DNA of 46,105 nucleotides, taken from an uncultured Methylophilaceae bacterium. GTDB lineage: Bacteria; Pseudomonadota; Gammaproteobacteria; Burkholderiales; Methylophilaceae. The stretch spans positions 1 to 46,105 of the forward strand of contig CAJBIA010000012.1 in assembly GCA_903953055.1 (NCBI GenBank), written 5' to 3'. Below the pieces are notes generated by a model. The model made no database searches, was not told where the DNA came from, and worked only from the letters and a program-made list of their open reading frames with translations. Positions 8,926 to 17,552 of this stretch are shown one piece after another. The number at the start of each line of letters is the position of its first letter. Position 1 is the first letter of the stretch. Both the position numbers and the translations under genes were made by a program.

Positions 8926-9531
8926 ATGTTTACAGGAATAATTCAAGCTACTGGCAAAATCGAAACCGTTACCGCAGCTGGCGACGATATCAAACTCCAG
9001 ATAAATGTAGGCGCATTAGAGATGTCTGATGTGCAAATTGGAGATAGCATTGCCGTGAATGGCGTTTGTTTGACTGCAGTGTCATCTGGCCAACATCATT
9101 TTGAAGCGCATGTTTCAAAAGAAACTCTTAACTGCACCGTTGGCTTAGATTCGGCGCGCGAAGTGAATCTTGAAAAAGCACTTCGACTTTCAGATCGACT
9201 GGGAGGGCATTTGGTTAGCGGCCACGTTGATGGCGTAGGTCAAATCGTGCGTTTTGAAGCTGTTGGCGATTGCTGGTTATTAGTCGTTCGCGCACCCCAT
9301 GGGCTATCTCGCTACATCGCCATTAAAGGCTCTATTGCTATTGATGGTGTTAGCCTCACAGTCAACAGTGTCGAAAAAGACACCTTCAGTATGAACTTAA
9401 TCCCTCACACTTTAGAAAACACCACGCTCAAACACCTAGGGGTTGGCAGTCGCGTCAATTTAGAAGTGGACCTCATTGCGCGTTATGTAGAACGTATGAC
9501 GCAGTGGGGAAATGAAAGCAAGCCAACATGA
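8926..9531 (+). CDS. ribC: riboflavin synthase alpha subunit
   Basis: Catalyses dismutation of two 6,7-dimethyl-8-ribityllumazine molecules to riboflavin, working as a trimer. The 201-residue protein has two tandem lumazine-binding repeats: the first starts MFTGIIQATGKIE with SIAVNGVCLTAV, the second starts near residue 98 with SGHVDGVGQIV and SIAIDGVSLTV, as expected. Also named ribE in many genomes. Its stop overlaps the ribBA start by 4 nt (ATGA). It is divergent from the ArnT-like gene with 77 nt between them. I see no FMN riboswitch in that short gap. Confidence 0.96.
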   Translation: MFTGIIQATGKIETVTAAGDDIKLQINVGALEMSDVQIGDSIAVNGVCLTAVSSGQHHFEAHVSKETLNCTVGLDSAREVNLEKALRLSDRLGGHLVSGHVDGVGQIVRFEAVGDCWLLVVRAPHGLSRYIAIKGSIAIDGVSLTVNSVEKDTFSMNLIPHTLENTTLKHLGVGSRVNLEVDLIARYVERMTQWGNESKPT

Positions 9532-10625
9532 GCACATTAAAAATAAGCCCAACAGAACAGATCATTAGCGAGATCCGTAATGGACGCATGGTCATTTTGG
9601 TGGATGAAGAAGATAGAGAAAACGAAGGTGATTTAGTCCTTGCAGCACAATTTGCCACGCCAGAGCACATCAACTTCATGGCAAAACATGGACGCGGACT
9701 CATTTGCTTAACTCTTACTGAAAAACGCTGCCGTCAGCTGAAATTGGCCTCCATGGTCGATAAAAATGGTTCGAGCATGCACACCAACTTCACCGTATCA
9801 ATTGAAGCGGCAGAAGGGGTTACAACAGGCATTTCAGCCGCAGACCGAGCACACACTATTCAAGCTGCCGTTGCAAAACATGCTTCTGCAAAAGACATCG
9901 TCAGCCCAGGCCATGTCTTTCCCCTTGCTGCAGAAAATGGTGGTGTACTCGTCCGTGCTGGCCACACTGAAGCAGGCTGTGACTTAGCTTCTCTTGCCGG
10001 ATTAGAGCCTGCTTCAGTCATTTGTGAAATTCTAAAAGACGATGGAAGCATGGCGCGCCTTCCAGATTTAATTGACTTCGCCGAACAACACCAACTAAAA
10101 ATTGGTACCATTGCTGATTTAATTCACTATCGTAGCGAAAATGAATGCTTAGTTGAGCGTAAAGCTGAACGCAATATTGAAACCCCCTATGGCACGATGC
10201 GCTTAATTGCCTACACAGACAGAATGGCGCAAGAAACGCATTTAGCACTAGTAAAAGGAAACCCAAGTCAAGACCAAGAGGTATTGGTGAGAGTGCACGA
10301 ACCTTTATCAGTATTCGATTTACTCGACAGCAGCAGCAGTAGCCACTCATGGAACACCCTTAAAGCAATCAAAGAAATTCAATCAGCCACATGTGGTGTC
10401 ATTGTGCTCTTAAATCGAAACGAAAATGGTGAGGACCTTCTTAGCCGCATTGCCCATGCAGATGAACCCATTCGACAAAAACAAGATTTGAGAAATTACG
10501 GGATCGGATCTCAAATCTTACTGGATTTAGGGGTAAGAAAAATGAAGTTAATGGCAACCCCGCGCAAAATGCCAAGCATGGCTGGATTTGGGCTTGAAGT
10601 CACAGGTTACTTAGAGTCGACTTGA
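9528..10625 (+). CDS. ribBA: 3,4-dihydroxy-2-butanone 4-phosphate synthase with degenerate GTP cyclohydrolase II-like domain
   Basis: Residues 1 to about 205 are a complete RibB domain that makes the four-carbon precursor of riboflavin from ribulose 5-phosphate: VDEEDRENEGDLVLAAQ holds the acidic metal site, and RAGHTEAGCDLA the second site. Residues ~210-365 align with GTP cyclohydrolase II only in outline. The zinc cysteines (normally in SECLTGD and RCDCG) are absent: the region reads VRVHEPLSVFDLLDSSSS, and the EGRGI segment is replaced by NRNENGEDL. This fits the RibBX-type variant known in proteobacteria, so a separate RibA is expected elsewhere. ribH and nusB, frequent neighbours, do not follow. 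Confidence 0.93.
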   Translation: MSTLKISPTEQIISEIRNGRMVILVDEEDRENEGDLVLAAQFATPEHINFMAKHGRGLICLTLTEKRCRQLKLASMVDKNGSSMHTNFTVSIEAAEGVTTGISAADRAHTIQAAVAKHASAKDIVSPGHVFPLAAENGGVLVRAGHTEAGCDLASLAGLEPASVICEILKDDGSMARLPDLIDFAEQHQLKIGTIADLIHYRSENECLVERKAERNIETPYGTMRLIAYTDRMAQETHLALVKGNPSQDQEVLVRVHEPLSVFDLLDSSSSSHSWNTLKAIKEIQSATCGVIVLLNRNENGEDLLSRIAHADEPIRQKQDLRNYGIGSQILLDLGVRKMKLMATPRKMPSMAGFGLEVTGYLEST

Positions 10626-10645
10626 TTCAACATTGAAGATATAAT
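10617..10645 (+). promoter_or_regulatory. promoter of yqgE-ruvX-pyrRBC', overlapping the ribBA stop codon
   Basis: -35 TCGACT (10617-10622, four of six matches), a 17-nt spacer, and a perfect -10 TATAAT (10640-10645). The GTG start of yqgE follows 7 nt later at 10653, so the mRNA would start at or next to the start codon. The ribBA stop codon (10623-10625) lies inside the spacer. Confidence 0.65.
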
Positions 10646-10652
10646 TGCAAGC

Positions 10653-11213
10653 GTGGAAAACGTCAATCTTACTGGACACTTTCTCATTGCAATGCCCGCA
10701 ATGACAGATCCACATTTTGCAAAGTCTGTCACCTACATATGCGAGCATAATGATACAGGGGCAATGGGCGTCGTCATCAATCACCCAGTCGATATGAAGC
10801 TAGACGCCCTCTTCAAGCAAATCAATCTCAATATTTCAGATTTACCAATAGCACAAAAATCAGCACAATTTGGTGGTCCAGTTCAAATTGAACGTGGCTT
10901 TGTCTTACACCAACCTGCAGGCAACTGGGATTCAACCATCGCAGTCAACGGTGAGACCGCACTGACCACTTCAAAAGATATATTAGAAGCTGTTGCCAAT
11001 GGTAACGGACCAGAAAAAATACTGATCACGCTAGGTTTTGCCGGCTGGTCTCCAGGCCAACTAGAAGACGAAATTAGCAAAAATGCTTGGTTGACTGTGG
11101 AGGCAAAAGATTCCGTCATCTTTGATACTCCAAACTCTGAAAAACTTAACGCCGCAATGGGTTTGTTAGGATTAGACTTTAGTAGACTTTCGGAGGTGGC
11201 TGGACATGCTTAA
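10653..11213 (+). CDS. yqgE: YqgE/AlgH family protein (UPF0301)
   Basis: A 186-residue cytosolic protein of the YqgE/AlgH family, whose molecular role is unsettled (linked to alginate regulation in Pseudomonas). Family blocks visible are [20 protein letters not shown] at the N-terminus, [26 protein letters not shown] and [18 protein letters not shown]. It starts with GTG and has no Shine-Dalgarno, but a TATAAT lies 7 nt upstream. Its end overlaps ruvX by 8 nt, the order seen in many proteobacteria. Confidence 0.94.
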   Translation: MENVNLTGHFLIAMPAMTDPHFAKSVTYICEHNDTGAMGVVINHPVDMKLDALFKQINLNISDLPIAQKSAQFGGPVQIERGFVLHQPAGNWDSTIAVNGETALTTSKDILEAVANGNGPEKILITLGFAGWSPGQLEDEISKNAWLTVEAKDSVIFDTPNSEKLNAAMGLLGLDFSRLSEVAGHA

Positions 11214-11715
11214 CGCGCACGTTCTTCAAGCCATCAATAACGATAAAACCATCCAACTATCCTTCACTGGCACCGCACTAGGTTTTGATTTCGGCCTAAA
11301 ACGCATCGGGGTTGCATCCGGGGAACATATGCTCGGCATCGCCCACCCTCTTACCACATTAAATGCCGAATCCAACGATGACAGATTTAATCAAATCGCT
11401 GAACTCATTGAGGAATGGAAACCTAGCACTTTAGTCGTTGGCTTACCCTTAAGCTTAGAGGGCGAAGAGCATGAAGTTACACTGCTAAGCAAAAAATTTG
11501 CACGCCGACTTGATGGTCGATTCAATCTGCCAGTTGTAATGATAGATGAGCGGCTCAGTTCTGCTGAAGCAAGCCAGTCTCTCAATGAAGTTGGCATTAA
11601 AGGCCGTCAACAAAAACCAATTTTGGACCAAATAGCAGCGCAAGTCATATTACAATCTTACTTTGATACGATTACACATGAAATGAGCAAAAAGCATCAT
11701 CATGAATCTACCTAA
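11206..11715 (+). CDS. ruvX: Holliday junction resolvase-like protein (YqgF/RuvX)
   Basis: RNase H-fold protein of the YqgF family, implicated in 16S rRNA 5'-end maturation (pre-16S nuclease) and named for similarity to RuvC. The 169 residues include the first catalytic aspartate in [12 protein letters not shown] (about 26-37), the glutamate in VMIDERLSS and the last aspartate in [11 protein letters not shown]. Compared with typical members it has about 20 extra N-terminal residues, so a later start is possible, but the ATG at 11206 overlaps the yqgE end by 8 nt in a coupling arrangement. It overlaps pyrR by 14 nt. Confidence 0.93.
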   Translation: MLNAHVLQAINNDKTIQLSFTGTALGFDFGLKRIGVASGEHMLGIAHPLTTLNAESNDDRFNQIAELIEEWKPSTLVVGLPLSLEGEEHEVTLLSKKFARRLDGRFNLPVVMIDERLSSAEASQSLNEVGIKGRQQKPILDQIAAQVILQSYFDTITHEMSKKHHHEST

Positions 11716-12199
11716 TCCAGAAGCCCTATTCGAAATGCTCACAGAGCAAATTAAACCCATGATTACAGCAAAAACTGCGATCGTTGGAATCCATAGTGGC
11801 GGCGCTTGGTTGACTGAACGCCTGCTACCTATCTTAGGCAAAGACATTGAAAATGGCATCTTAGATGTTTCATTTTATCGTGATGATTTTAATCAACGCG
11901 GCCTTCATAATGAAACCAAACCATCACAAATTCCATTCGATGTTCAAGACAAACACATCCTACTTATTGATGATGTTTTCTACACCGGCCGGACCATTCG
12001 AGCTGCAATGAATGAGCTCTTTGACTATGGTCGTCCAGCAAGCATTACGCTGGCAGTTCTCGTGAATCGCGGTGGGCGTGAATTACCCATCGCACCACAA
12101 ATCAGCGCATTCAATACCGAAATAGAAGCTTCAAAAAATCTGCAATTATTGCGCCATCAAGATGGCACTTTCTACTTTACGCTGGAAGAGAACGAGTAA
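11702..12199 (+). CDS. pyrR: PyrR family protein / uracil phosphoribosyltransferase
   Basis: A 165-residue type I phosphoribosyltransferase fold. The PRPP loop [17 protein letters not shown] (about residues 89-105) and the [14 protein letters not shown] segment are characteristic of PyrR. In Gram-positives PyrR binds pyr mRNA and causes attenuation; in proteobacteria its regulatory role is unclear. I find no pyr-type antiterminator upstream, since the preceding genes overlap. It shares one base with the pyrB start. Confidence 0.93.
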   Translation: MNLPNPEALFEMLTEQIKPMITAKTAIVGIHSGGAWLTERLLPILGKDIENGILDVSFYRDDFNQRGLHNETKPSQIPFDVQDKHILLIDDVFYTGRTIRAAMNELFDYGRPASITLAVLVNRGGRELPIAPQISAFNTEIEASKNLQLLRHQDGTFYFTLEENE

Positions 12200-13146
12200 T
12201 GCAAAATCCACAACTCACTAATGATGGCAAACTCAAGCATCTCCTCTCAATCGACGGCTTGCCTAAAAGTATACTCAATCAAATTTTAGACACGGCGGAA
12301 TCATTCGTTGGAGTAGCAGAGCGCGAAGTCAAAAAAGTACCTCTGCTTCGGGGTAAAACAGTATGTAACTTATTCTTTGAAAACAGTACCCGAACGCGTA
12401 CAACCTTTGAAATTGCTGCTAAAAGACTTTCAGCAGATGTCATCACATTGAATGTCAGCACTTCTTCACAATCTAAGGGTGAAACCATCCTCGATACCAT
12501 CGACAACTTAACCGCCATGCATGCAGACATGTTTGTGGTTCGTCATGCACAATCGGGCGCTGCACATATGATCGCCAAGCATGTTGCTCCGCATATTCAT
12601 GTAATTAATGCTGGGGATGGCCGTCACGCGCACCCAACTCAAGGCCTATTAGATGTATTTACTATTCGCCACTATAAGCCAGAAATGCACAACTTACGGG
12701 TGGCTATTGTCGGTGATGTTTTACACTCCAGAGTTGCGCGCTCTGAAATCCATGCACTCACCACACTTGGGGTCCCTGAAATAAGGGTCATCGCTCCAAA
12801 GACACTACTTCCTAAAGATGTAGAAAAACTAGGCGTTCATGTTTACCATGACATGCGCGAAGGCCTAAAAAATGTAGACGTCATCATGATGCTCCGCCTT
12901 CAAAATGAACGGATGACGAGCGCAATGTTGCCCAGCTCACAAGAATATTTTAAAACTTACGGCCTGACCTCTGAGAAACTCGCCCTCGCAAAACCAGATG
13001 CGATTGTAATGCACCCGGGTCCAATGAACCGAGGCGTAGAGATTGATAGTGCGGTAGCTGATGGAACGCAGTCCGTCATCTTGCCGCAGGTTACTTACGG
13101 GATTGCCGTGCGCATGGCCGTAATGAGCATTTTGGCGGGAAATTAA
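12199..13146 (+). CDS. pyrB: aspartate carbamoyltransferase catalytic subunit
   Basis: Joins carbamoyl phosphate and aspartate in the committed step of pyrimidine synthesis. The 315-residue protein shows the carbamoyl-phosphate site [13 protein letters not shown] (about 57-69), the SSQSKGE loop, [12 protein letters not shown] and the aspartate-binding MMLRLQNER and [11 protein letters not shown] segments. No pyrI regulatory subunit is present. Instead the next gene is an inactive dihydroorotase homologue, the combination found in class A (Pseudomonas-type) ATCases, where both chains form a dodecamer. Confidence 0.97.
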   Translation: MQNPQLTNDGKLKHLLSIDGLPKSILNQILDTAESFVGVAEREVKKVPLLRGKTVCNLFFENSTRTRTTFEIAAKRLSADVITLNVSTSSQSKGETILDTIDNLTAMHADMFVVRHAQSGAAHMIAKHVAPHIHVINAGDGRHAHPTQGLLDVFTIRHYKPEMHNLRVAIVGDVLHSRVARSEIHALTTLGVPEIRVIAPKTLLPKDVEKLGVHVYHDMREGLKNVDVIMMLRLQNERMTSAMLPSSQEYFKTYGLTSEKLALAKPDAIVMHPGPMNRGVEIDSAVADGTQSVILPQVTYGIAVRMAVMSILAGN

Positions 13147-13148
13147 TC

Positions 13149-14420
13149 ATGAAAATACACATTAAAAATGGCCACTTAATTGACCCAAAAAATGGCATTG
13201 ATGCAAAGCAGGACATCTATATCGCCGCAGGGAAAATTGCGGGCATAGGAAAGTCGCCTGAAGGCTTTACTGCCAACCAAACCATTGATGCAACTAACTT
13301 AGTTGTTATTCCAGGCTTGGTAGATTTATCCGCAAGATTGCGCGAACCCGGCTTTGAACATAAAGCCACGCTAGAAAGCGAAATGCAAGCAGCTGCTGCG
13401 GGTGGCGTTACCAGTCTAGCTTGTCCTCCTGACACAGATCCTGTGCTCGATGAGCCAGGACTCGTTGAAATGCTTAAACACCGTGCAAAACAGCTTAATC
13501 AAGCACATGTTTATCCACTGGGTGCACTCACCCACCAATTAGCAGGCATTGAAATTACCGAAATGTGCGAACTTAATGAGGCCGGCTGTGTTGGCTTCTC
13601 ACAAGCAGATATTGCAATCAAAGATACCCAAGTCTTATGGCGTGCCATGCAATACGCAGCCACCTTTGGGTTTACCGTATGGCTTCGCCCAGAGGAACCT
13701 TACTTAGCAAAAGATGGTGTGGCACATGACGGTGAAGTTGCCGCACGCTTAGGCCTAAAAGGCATCCCTGCCGCTGCAGAAACCCTAGCAATTGCCAGCA
13801 TCTTACGCATCGCCAAAGAAACGGGTGCGAATGTGCACCTATGTCGACTCTCCACTGCCGAAGGTGTCGACATGGTCCGTGCCGCGAAAAAAACCGGCCA
13901 GAAAGTCACGTGCGATGTTAGTGCTAACCACCTACACTTAACCGATTTTGATATTGGGTACTTTGATGCCAATGTCCACCTTAAGCCACCTGCGCGCAGC
14001 CAACGTGACAAAACTGCCCTCAGTAACGGCTTAGCAGATGGCACAATTGACGCAATCTGCTCAGACCATACACCAGTCGATGATGACGCAAAACTTTATC
14101 CATTTGCCGAAGCCGAAGCCGGCGCTACAGGCTTAGAATTGTTACTACCACTCACACTCAAATGGGCTGATGATAACAAACTCAGCTTAAGCGACGCGGT
14201 AAAACATATTACCCAATCACCTGCCAATATTTTAGGGATTGCCGCAGGTGATTTAAGCATCAATGCAAGCGCAGATATTTGCGTATTTGACGCTAAACAA
14301 TATTGGAAAATAGAACCGAAAGCACTGCTCAGTCAGGGGAAGAACACCCCATTTTTAGGAATGGAATTAGCAGGAAAAGTAAGATATACCCTGGTGAACG
14401 GGCATGTAGTTCACGGCTAA
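13149..14420 (+). CDS. pyrC: dihydroorotase-like subunit of aspartate carbamoyltransferase, probably non-catalytic (PyrC')
   Basis: A 423-residue amidohydrolase-fold protein that aligns with dihydroorotase along its length (PGLVDL at about 55-60, REPGFEHK, SDHTPVDDDA, FLGMELAGKV). Key metal ligands are missing: the HxH motif after PGLVD reads SAR (Ser61 and Arg63), HHL is NHL in SANHLHLTD, and the histidine expected before LST is Arg in LCRLSTAEG. It should therefore not cleave dihydroorotate. Known homologues of this kind (pyrC'/pyrX) act as structural partners of PyrB, and pyrB is 2 nt upstream. A true pyrC must lie elsewhere. Confidence 0.92.
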   Translation: MKIHIKNGHLIDPKNGIDAKQDIYIAAGKIAGIGKSPEGFTANQTIDATNLVVIPGLVDLSARLREPGFEHKATLESEMQAAAAGGVTSLACPPDTDPVLDEPGLVEMLKHRAKQLNQAHVYPLGALTHQLAGIEITEMCELNEAGCVGFSQADIAIKDTQVLWRAMQYAATFGFTVWLRPEEPYLAKDGVAHDGEVAARLGLKGIPAAAETLAIASILRIAKETGANVHLCRLSTAEGVDMVRAAKKTGQKVTCDVSANHLHLTDFDIGYFDANVHLKPPARSQRDKTALSNGLADGTIDAICSDHTPVDDDAKLYPFAEAEAGATGLELLLPLTLKWADDNKLSLSDAVKHITQSPANILGIAAGDLSINASADICVFDAKQYWKIEPKALLSQGKNTPFLGMELAGKVRYTLVNGHVVHG

Positions 14421-14441
14421 ATAAAATAAGGCATTACCCAT

Positions 14442-14471
14442 AAAAAAGCGCATCTTTGAATGCGCTTTTTT
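14442..14471. terminator. bidirectional rho-independent terminator between pyrC' and the RND pump gene
   Basis: Six As, the stem GCGCAT/ATGCGC with a CTTTGA loop, then six Ts (14466-14471). The symmetrical A and T runs allow it to stop both the plus-strand pyr operon and the minus-strand efflux operon that converge here. Confidence 0.9.
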
Positions 14472-14492
14472 ATTGCTTATATTTAGTTGGAC

Positions 14493-17400
14493 CTACTTTT
14501 CTAAAGTCAGAAAAGTGCTTAATTTAGGCTTCATCCACTGTTCCAAATCATCAATCAGCACGAACACCACAGGCACTAATAACAGACTAAGCACGGTAGA
14601 GGCAAGTAAACCCCCTATCACGGCTACAGCCATCGGCTCACGGAAAGCGTTACCAGCACCAAAACCCAATATCAATGGCAGCATGCCTGCGATCATCGCC
14701 ATTGACGTCATCACGATTGGTTTAGCCCGTTGTTGCGCGGCTTCCAAAATCGCATCGTGGCGTGATTTTCCAAGTGCGATGGTTTCGATAATACAATCCA
14801 CCAACAAAATGCCATTTTTGCCGACAATGCCAGAAAGCATCAATATACCAATGACTGATGGTAATGAAAGTGATTCGCCAGTGAGCCACAGGGCTAAAGA
14901 TGCGCCAAAGATAGAGAGCGGAAGTGCAACCATAATGGTCACTGGTTGAAGCACAGCACGGAATAAAAGCACCAACACCCCTAGCACCACCATCGCACCA
15001 AACAGCATCGCCATTAAGAATGAACCAAACATTTCCCCGAGCAATTCAGCATCCCCTGTATCAAAACGCCTCACGGTTTTTGGTAGGCTTTTTAAAGCTG
15101 GTAATTGCTCAACTGCATATAACCCTTCGCCAAGAGTTGCATGGTTAAGATTGGCCTCTAAGGTAATTTGACGCTGTCTGTCATAGCGCAAAATGCTAGC
15201 GGGGCCCGCACTAAAGTTCACATCAGCGACTGCCGAAATTGGCAACATGAGCCCTTCGTTATTAGGTACAAGTAATTGCGATATCATCGCGCCATCCTGT
15301 TTAGCAACCGCATTCAGTTGAACACGCAATGGGATTTGACGACCATCTAGGCTGATTTTTGCCAAATTAGAATTCAAGTCACCCAGGGTGGCGACGCGAC
15401 CTGTTTCAGCAATCACATCCGTATTCACACCAAAACGCGCGGCATCCTCGGTTCTTGGCGTAATCACATATTCAGAATGCGGTAATGGAATCGTAGAAGA
15501 AACTTCTTTAAGCGTACTCAAGCCTCGCATTTGGCTTTCTAACACGCTTGCTGTTTGCGCTAAATCATCAGAATTCGCACTGGCAAGCGAAAAAGTCAGG
15601 GCCTTGCTTCCGTTTTCATTAAGTACTGAAATACGGGCATTCGGAATCGTAGAAAAATCTTGCAATACCGTTTGCTCAAAAGTTTTTACATCGACCGCGC
15701 GCTGAGACTTTGGTTTAAGACGTATCAGCACAGAAGCTCGACGCACTTCACCATCAACATCAGTGTCGACATCTGCGCCGCCCGCTAAGGTGTAGACCGA
15801 CTGCACTTCTGGCTTTTTGCCTAATGCATCAGTTATTAAGCTTAAAACATGATCGGTTTCTTCAATGCGCGATCCTGCCGGCAACTCCACTTGCAAGGTC
15901 GATTGTGATTTGTCTTCGAACGGCATGAAATCTGTTGGCAACCTTGAAGCAATTAACACCGTAATCGCCATAATCCCAATCGCAACTAATAGCGAGATTT
16001 TAGGCTGAGCTAAAGCACGTTCTAACCAACGTCGATAATTAGCCAACCATGATGAAGGCGCATGCTTTTCATCAAAAGGCTTTAGAAAATAGGCCGCCAA
16101 TACAGGTGTAATAAACCGCGCAACGAATAATGAGAAAATGGTTGCTGTCGCAACAGTTAACCCAAACTGAATAAAGTATTGCCCAACAACACCGCCCATA
16201 AAGCTCACCGGCACAAAGACTGCAACAATCACCACGGTAGTCGCTACAACAGCTAAGCCAATTTCATCTGCAGCGTCCATCGCGGCGCGGTAGGCTGATT
16301 TCCCCATGCGTAAATGCCGCATGATGTTTTCAATCTCAACGATGGCATCGTCCACCAGCACCCCAGAAACGAGAGACAAGGCCAGCAAACTCACCATATT
16401 TAGTGAGAAGCCAAGCCATTGCATGATCAGGAAAGTAGGAATGACTGAAAGCGGAATGCCAAGGGCAGTAATCCAGGTCGCGCGCCAATTGCGGAAGAAG
16501 ACAAACACCACGCACGCCGCAAGCAAGGCCCCCTCAATAAATGACCATAAGGCAGCGTGATAAGTATCTTGGGTGAACTCAACTAGGGTTTGTGCTTCCG
16601 TAAAGCTGATATCTGGTTGCGCACTTTGGATTTCTTTTAGTATCACTTTTACGTCTTTTTCAACGCTAACCTCACTTGCCGTGTTTGAGCGATAGACCGC
16701 AAAACCAACCACAGGCCGACCATCTAATCGAACAATTTGACGCTGCGCCGATGTCGTATCAATCACATCCCCCAAATCAGCCAATCGCACAAAACGCTGG
16801 CCTGGTAATGCAATATTCATACTTTGCAAACTAGCAAAATCTGCTGGGGCCCCCAATGTCCGAATCAGCGTTTCTTGTCCTGCGCTATCAATCCTGCCTG
16901 CCGGTAGATTTTGGACTGAGGCGAGTAATTGGTCATTAATCGAAGCCGCTGTAACCCCATAGCTTTGCAGTTTCACAGGATCTAAAGCGATGCGTATCTC
17001 ACGCCCAACCCCACCCTGACGTTGTACTTTAGCTACGCCTTTTATTGCTAATAAAGCACGACTAATTTGGGTATCAACCAACAGAGTAGATTGCTCAATA
17101 GATCGTTCAGGTGCCTGCACAGCGTAAGTCAAAATTGGCACAACATCCGCATCAATACTTTGTATCATCGGCTCTTCAGAACCACGCGGCAATAGAGGCT
17201 TAATGCCTATCATTTGGTCGCGCACCTTTGATAGTGCTTGGTTGATATCGGTGCCTAATTGAAATTCAATTTTGGTACTCGATACACTATCCGTCACACT
17301 GGAAGTAATGTGTTTGATATTGCCGATACCTGCCAAAGCCGTTTCAACACGTAAGGTAATTTGAGATTCAATTTCAGTGGGTGAAGCCCCTGGTAAAAAC

Positions 17401-17552
17401 ACTGAAACATTGACCACAGGAATATTCACATTGGGCATGCCATTCACGGGCAATCGTGAGAATGACATCAGGCCAGTAACGACCAAGCCGAAAAAAATCA
17501 CTATCGGGACAAGTGGCCGTTTAATCGCCCATGAAGAAATGCCTAAAGCCAT
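14493..17552 (-). CDS. RND family efflux pump, inner-membrane permease (AcrB-like)
   Basis: A 1019-residue RND transporter with the two-fold repeated layout of six membrane helices plus a large periplasmic loop in each half. It begins ISSWAIKRPLVPIVI. The proton-relay aspartates are present in helix 4 (GVLVDDAIVEIEN, Asp401 and Asp402), and the matching lysine in IVGKNGILLVD of the second half. Within HAE-type RND pumps the substrate cannot be read from sequence. Its start abuts the adaptor stop (both at 17552), and a terminator lies 22 nt past its end. It is the last gene of the OMF-adaptor-pump operon. Confidence 0.95.
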   Translation of the reverse strand: MALGISSWAIKRPLVPIVIFFGLVVTGLMSFSRLPVNGMPNVNIPVVNVSVFLPGASPTEIESQITLRVETALAGIGNIKHITSSVTDSVSSTKIEFQLGTDINQALSKVRDQMIGIKPLLPRGSEEPMIQSIDADVVPILTYAVQAPERSIEQSTLLVDTQISRALLAIKGVAKVQRQGGVGREIRIALDPVKLQSYGVTAASINDQLLASVQNLPAGRIDSAGQETLIRTLGAPADFASLQSMNIALPGQRFVRLADLGDVIDTTSAQRQIVRLDGRPVVGFAVYRSNTASEVSVEKDVKVILKEIQSAQPDISFTEAQTLVEFTQDTYHAALWSFIEGALLAACVVFVFFRNWRATWITALGIPLSVIPTFLIMQWLGFSLNMVSLLALSLVSGVLVDDAIVEIENIMRHLRMGKSAYRAAMDAADEIGLAVVATTVVIVAVFVPVSFMGGVVGQYFIQFGLTVATATIFSLFVARFITPVLAAYFLKPFDEKHAPSSWLANYRRWLERALAQPKISLLVAIGIMAITVLIASRLPTDFMPFEDKSQSTLQVELPAGSRIEETDHVLSLITDALGKKPEVQSVYTLAGGADVDTDVDGEVRRASVLIRLKPKSQRAVDVKTFEQTVLQDFSTIPNARISVLNENGSKALTFSLASANSDDLAQTASVLESQMRGLSTLKEVSSTIPLPHSEYVITPRTEDAARFGVNTDVIAETGRVATLGDLNSNLAKISLDGRQIPLRVQLNAVAKQDGAMISQLLVPNNEGLMLPISAVADVNFSAGPASILRYDRQRQITLEANLNHATLGEGLYAVEQLPALKSLPKTVRRFDTGDAELLGEMFGSFLMAMLFGAMVVLGVLVLLFRAVLQPVTIMVALPLSIFGASLALWLTGESLSLPSVIGILMLSGIVGKNGILLVDCIIETIALGKSRHDAILEAAQQRAKPIVMTSMAMIAGMLPLILGFGAGNAFREPMAVAVIGGLLASTVLSLLLVPVVFVLIDDLEQWMKPKLSTFLTLEK

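Noticed and set aside
14493-14949. Plus-strand ORF inside the RND pump gene, and similar ORFs inside rng, msbA, lolC, icd neighbours and others
   Set aside because: They lie fully inside clearly recognised genes on the other strand or frame, have low-complexity composition and match no family; they are shadows.
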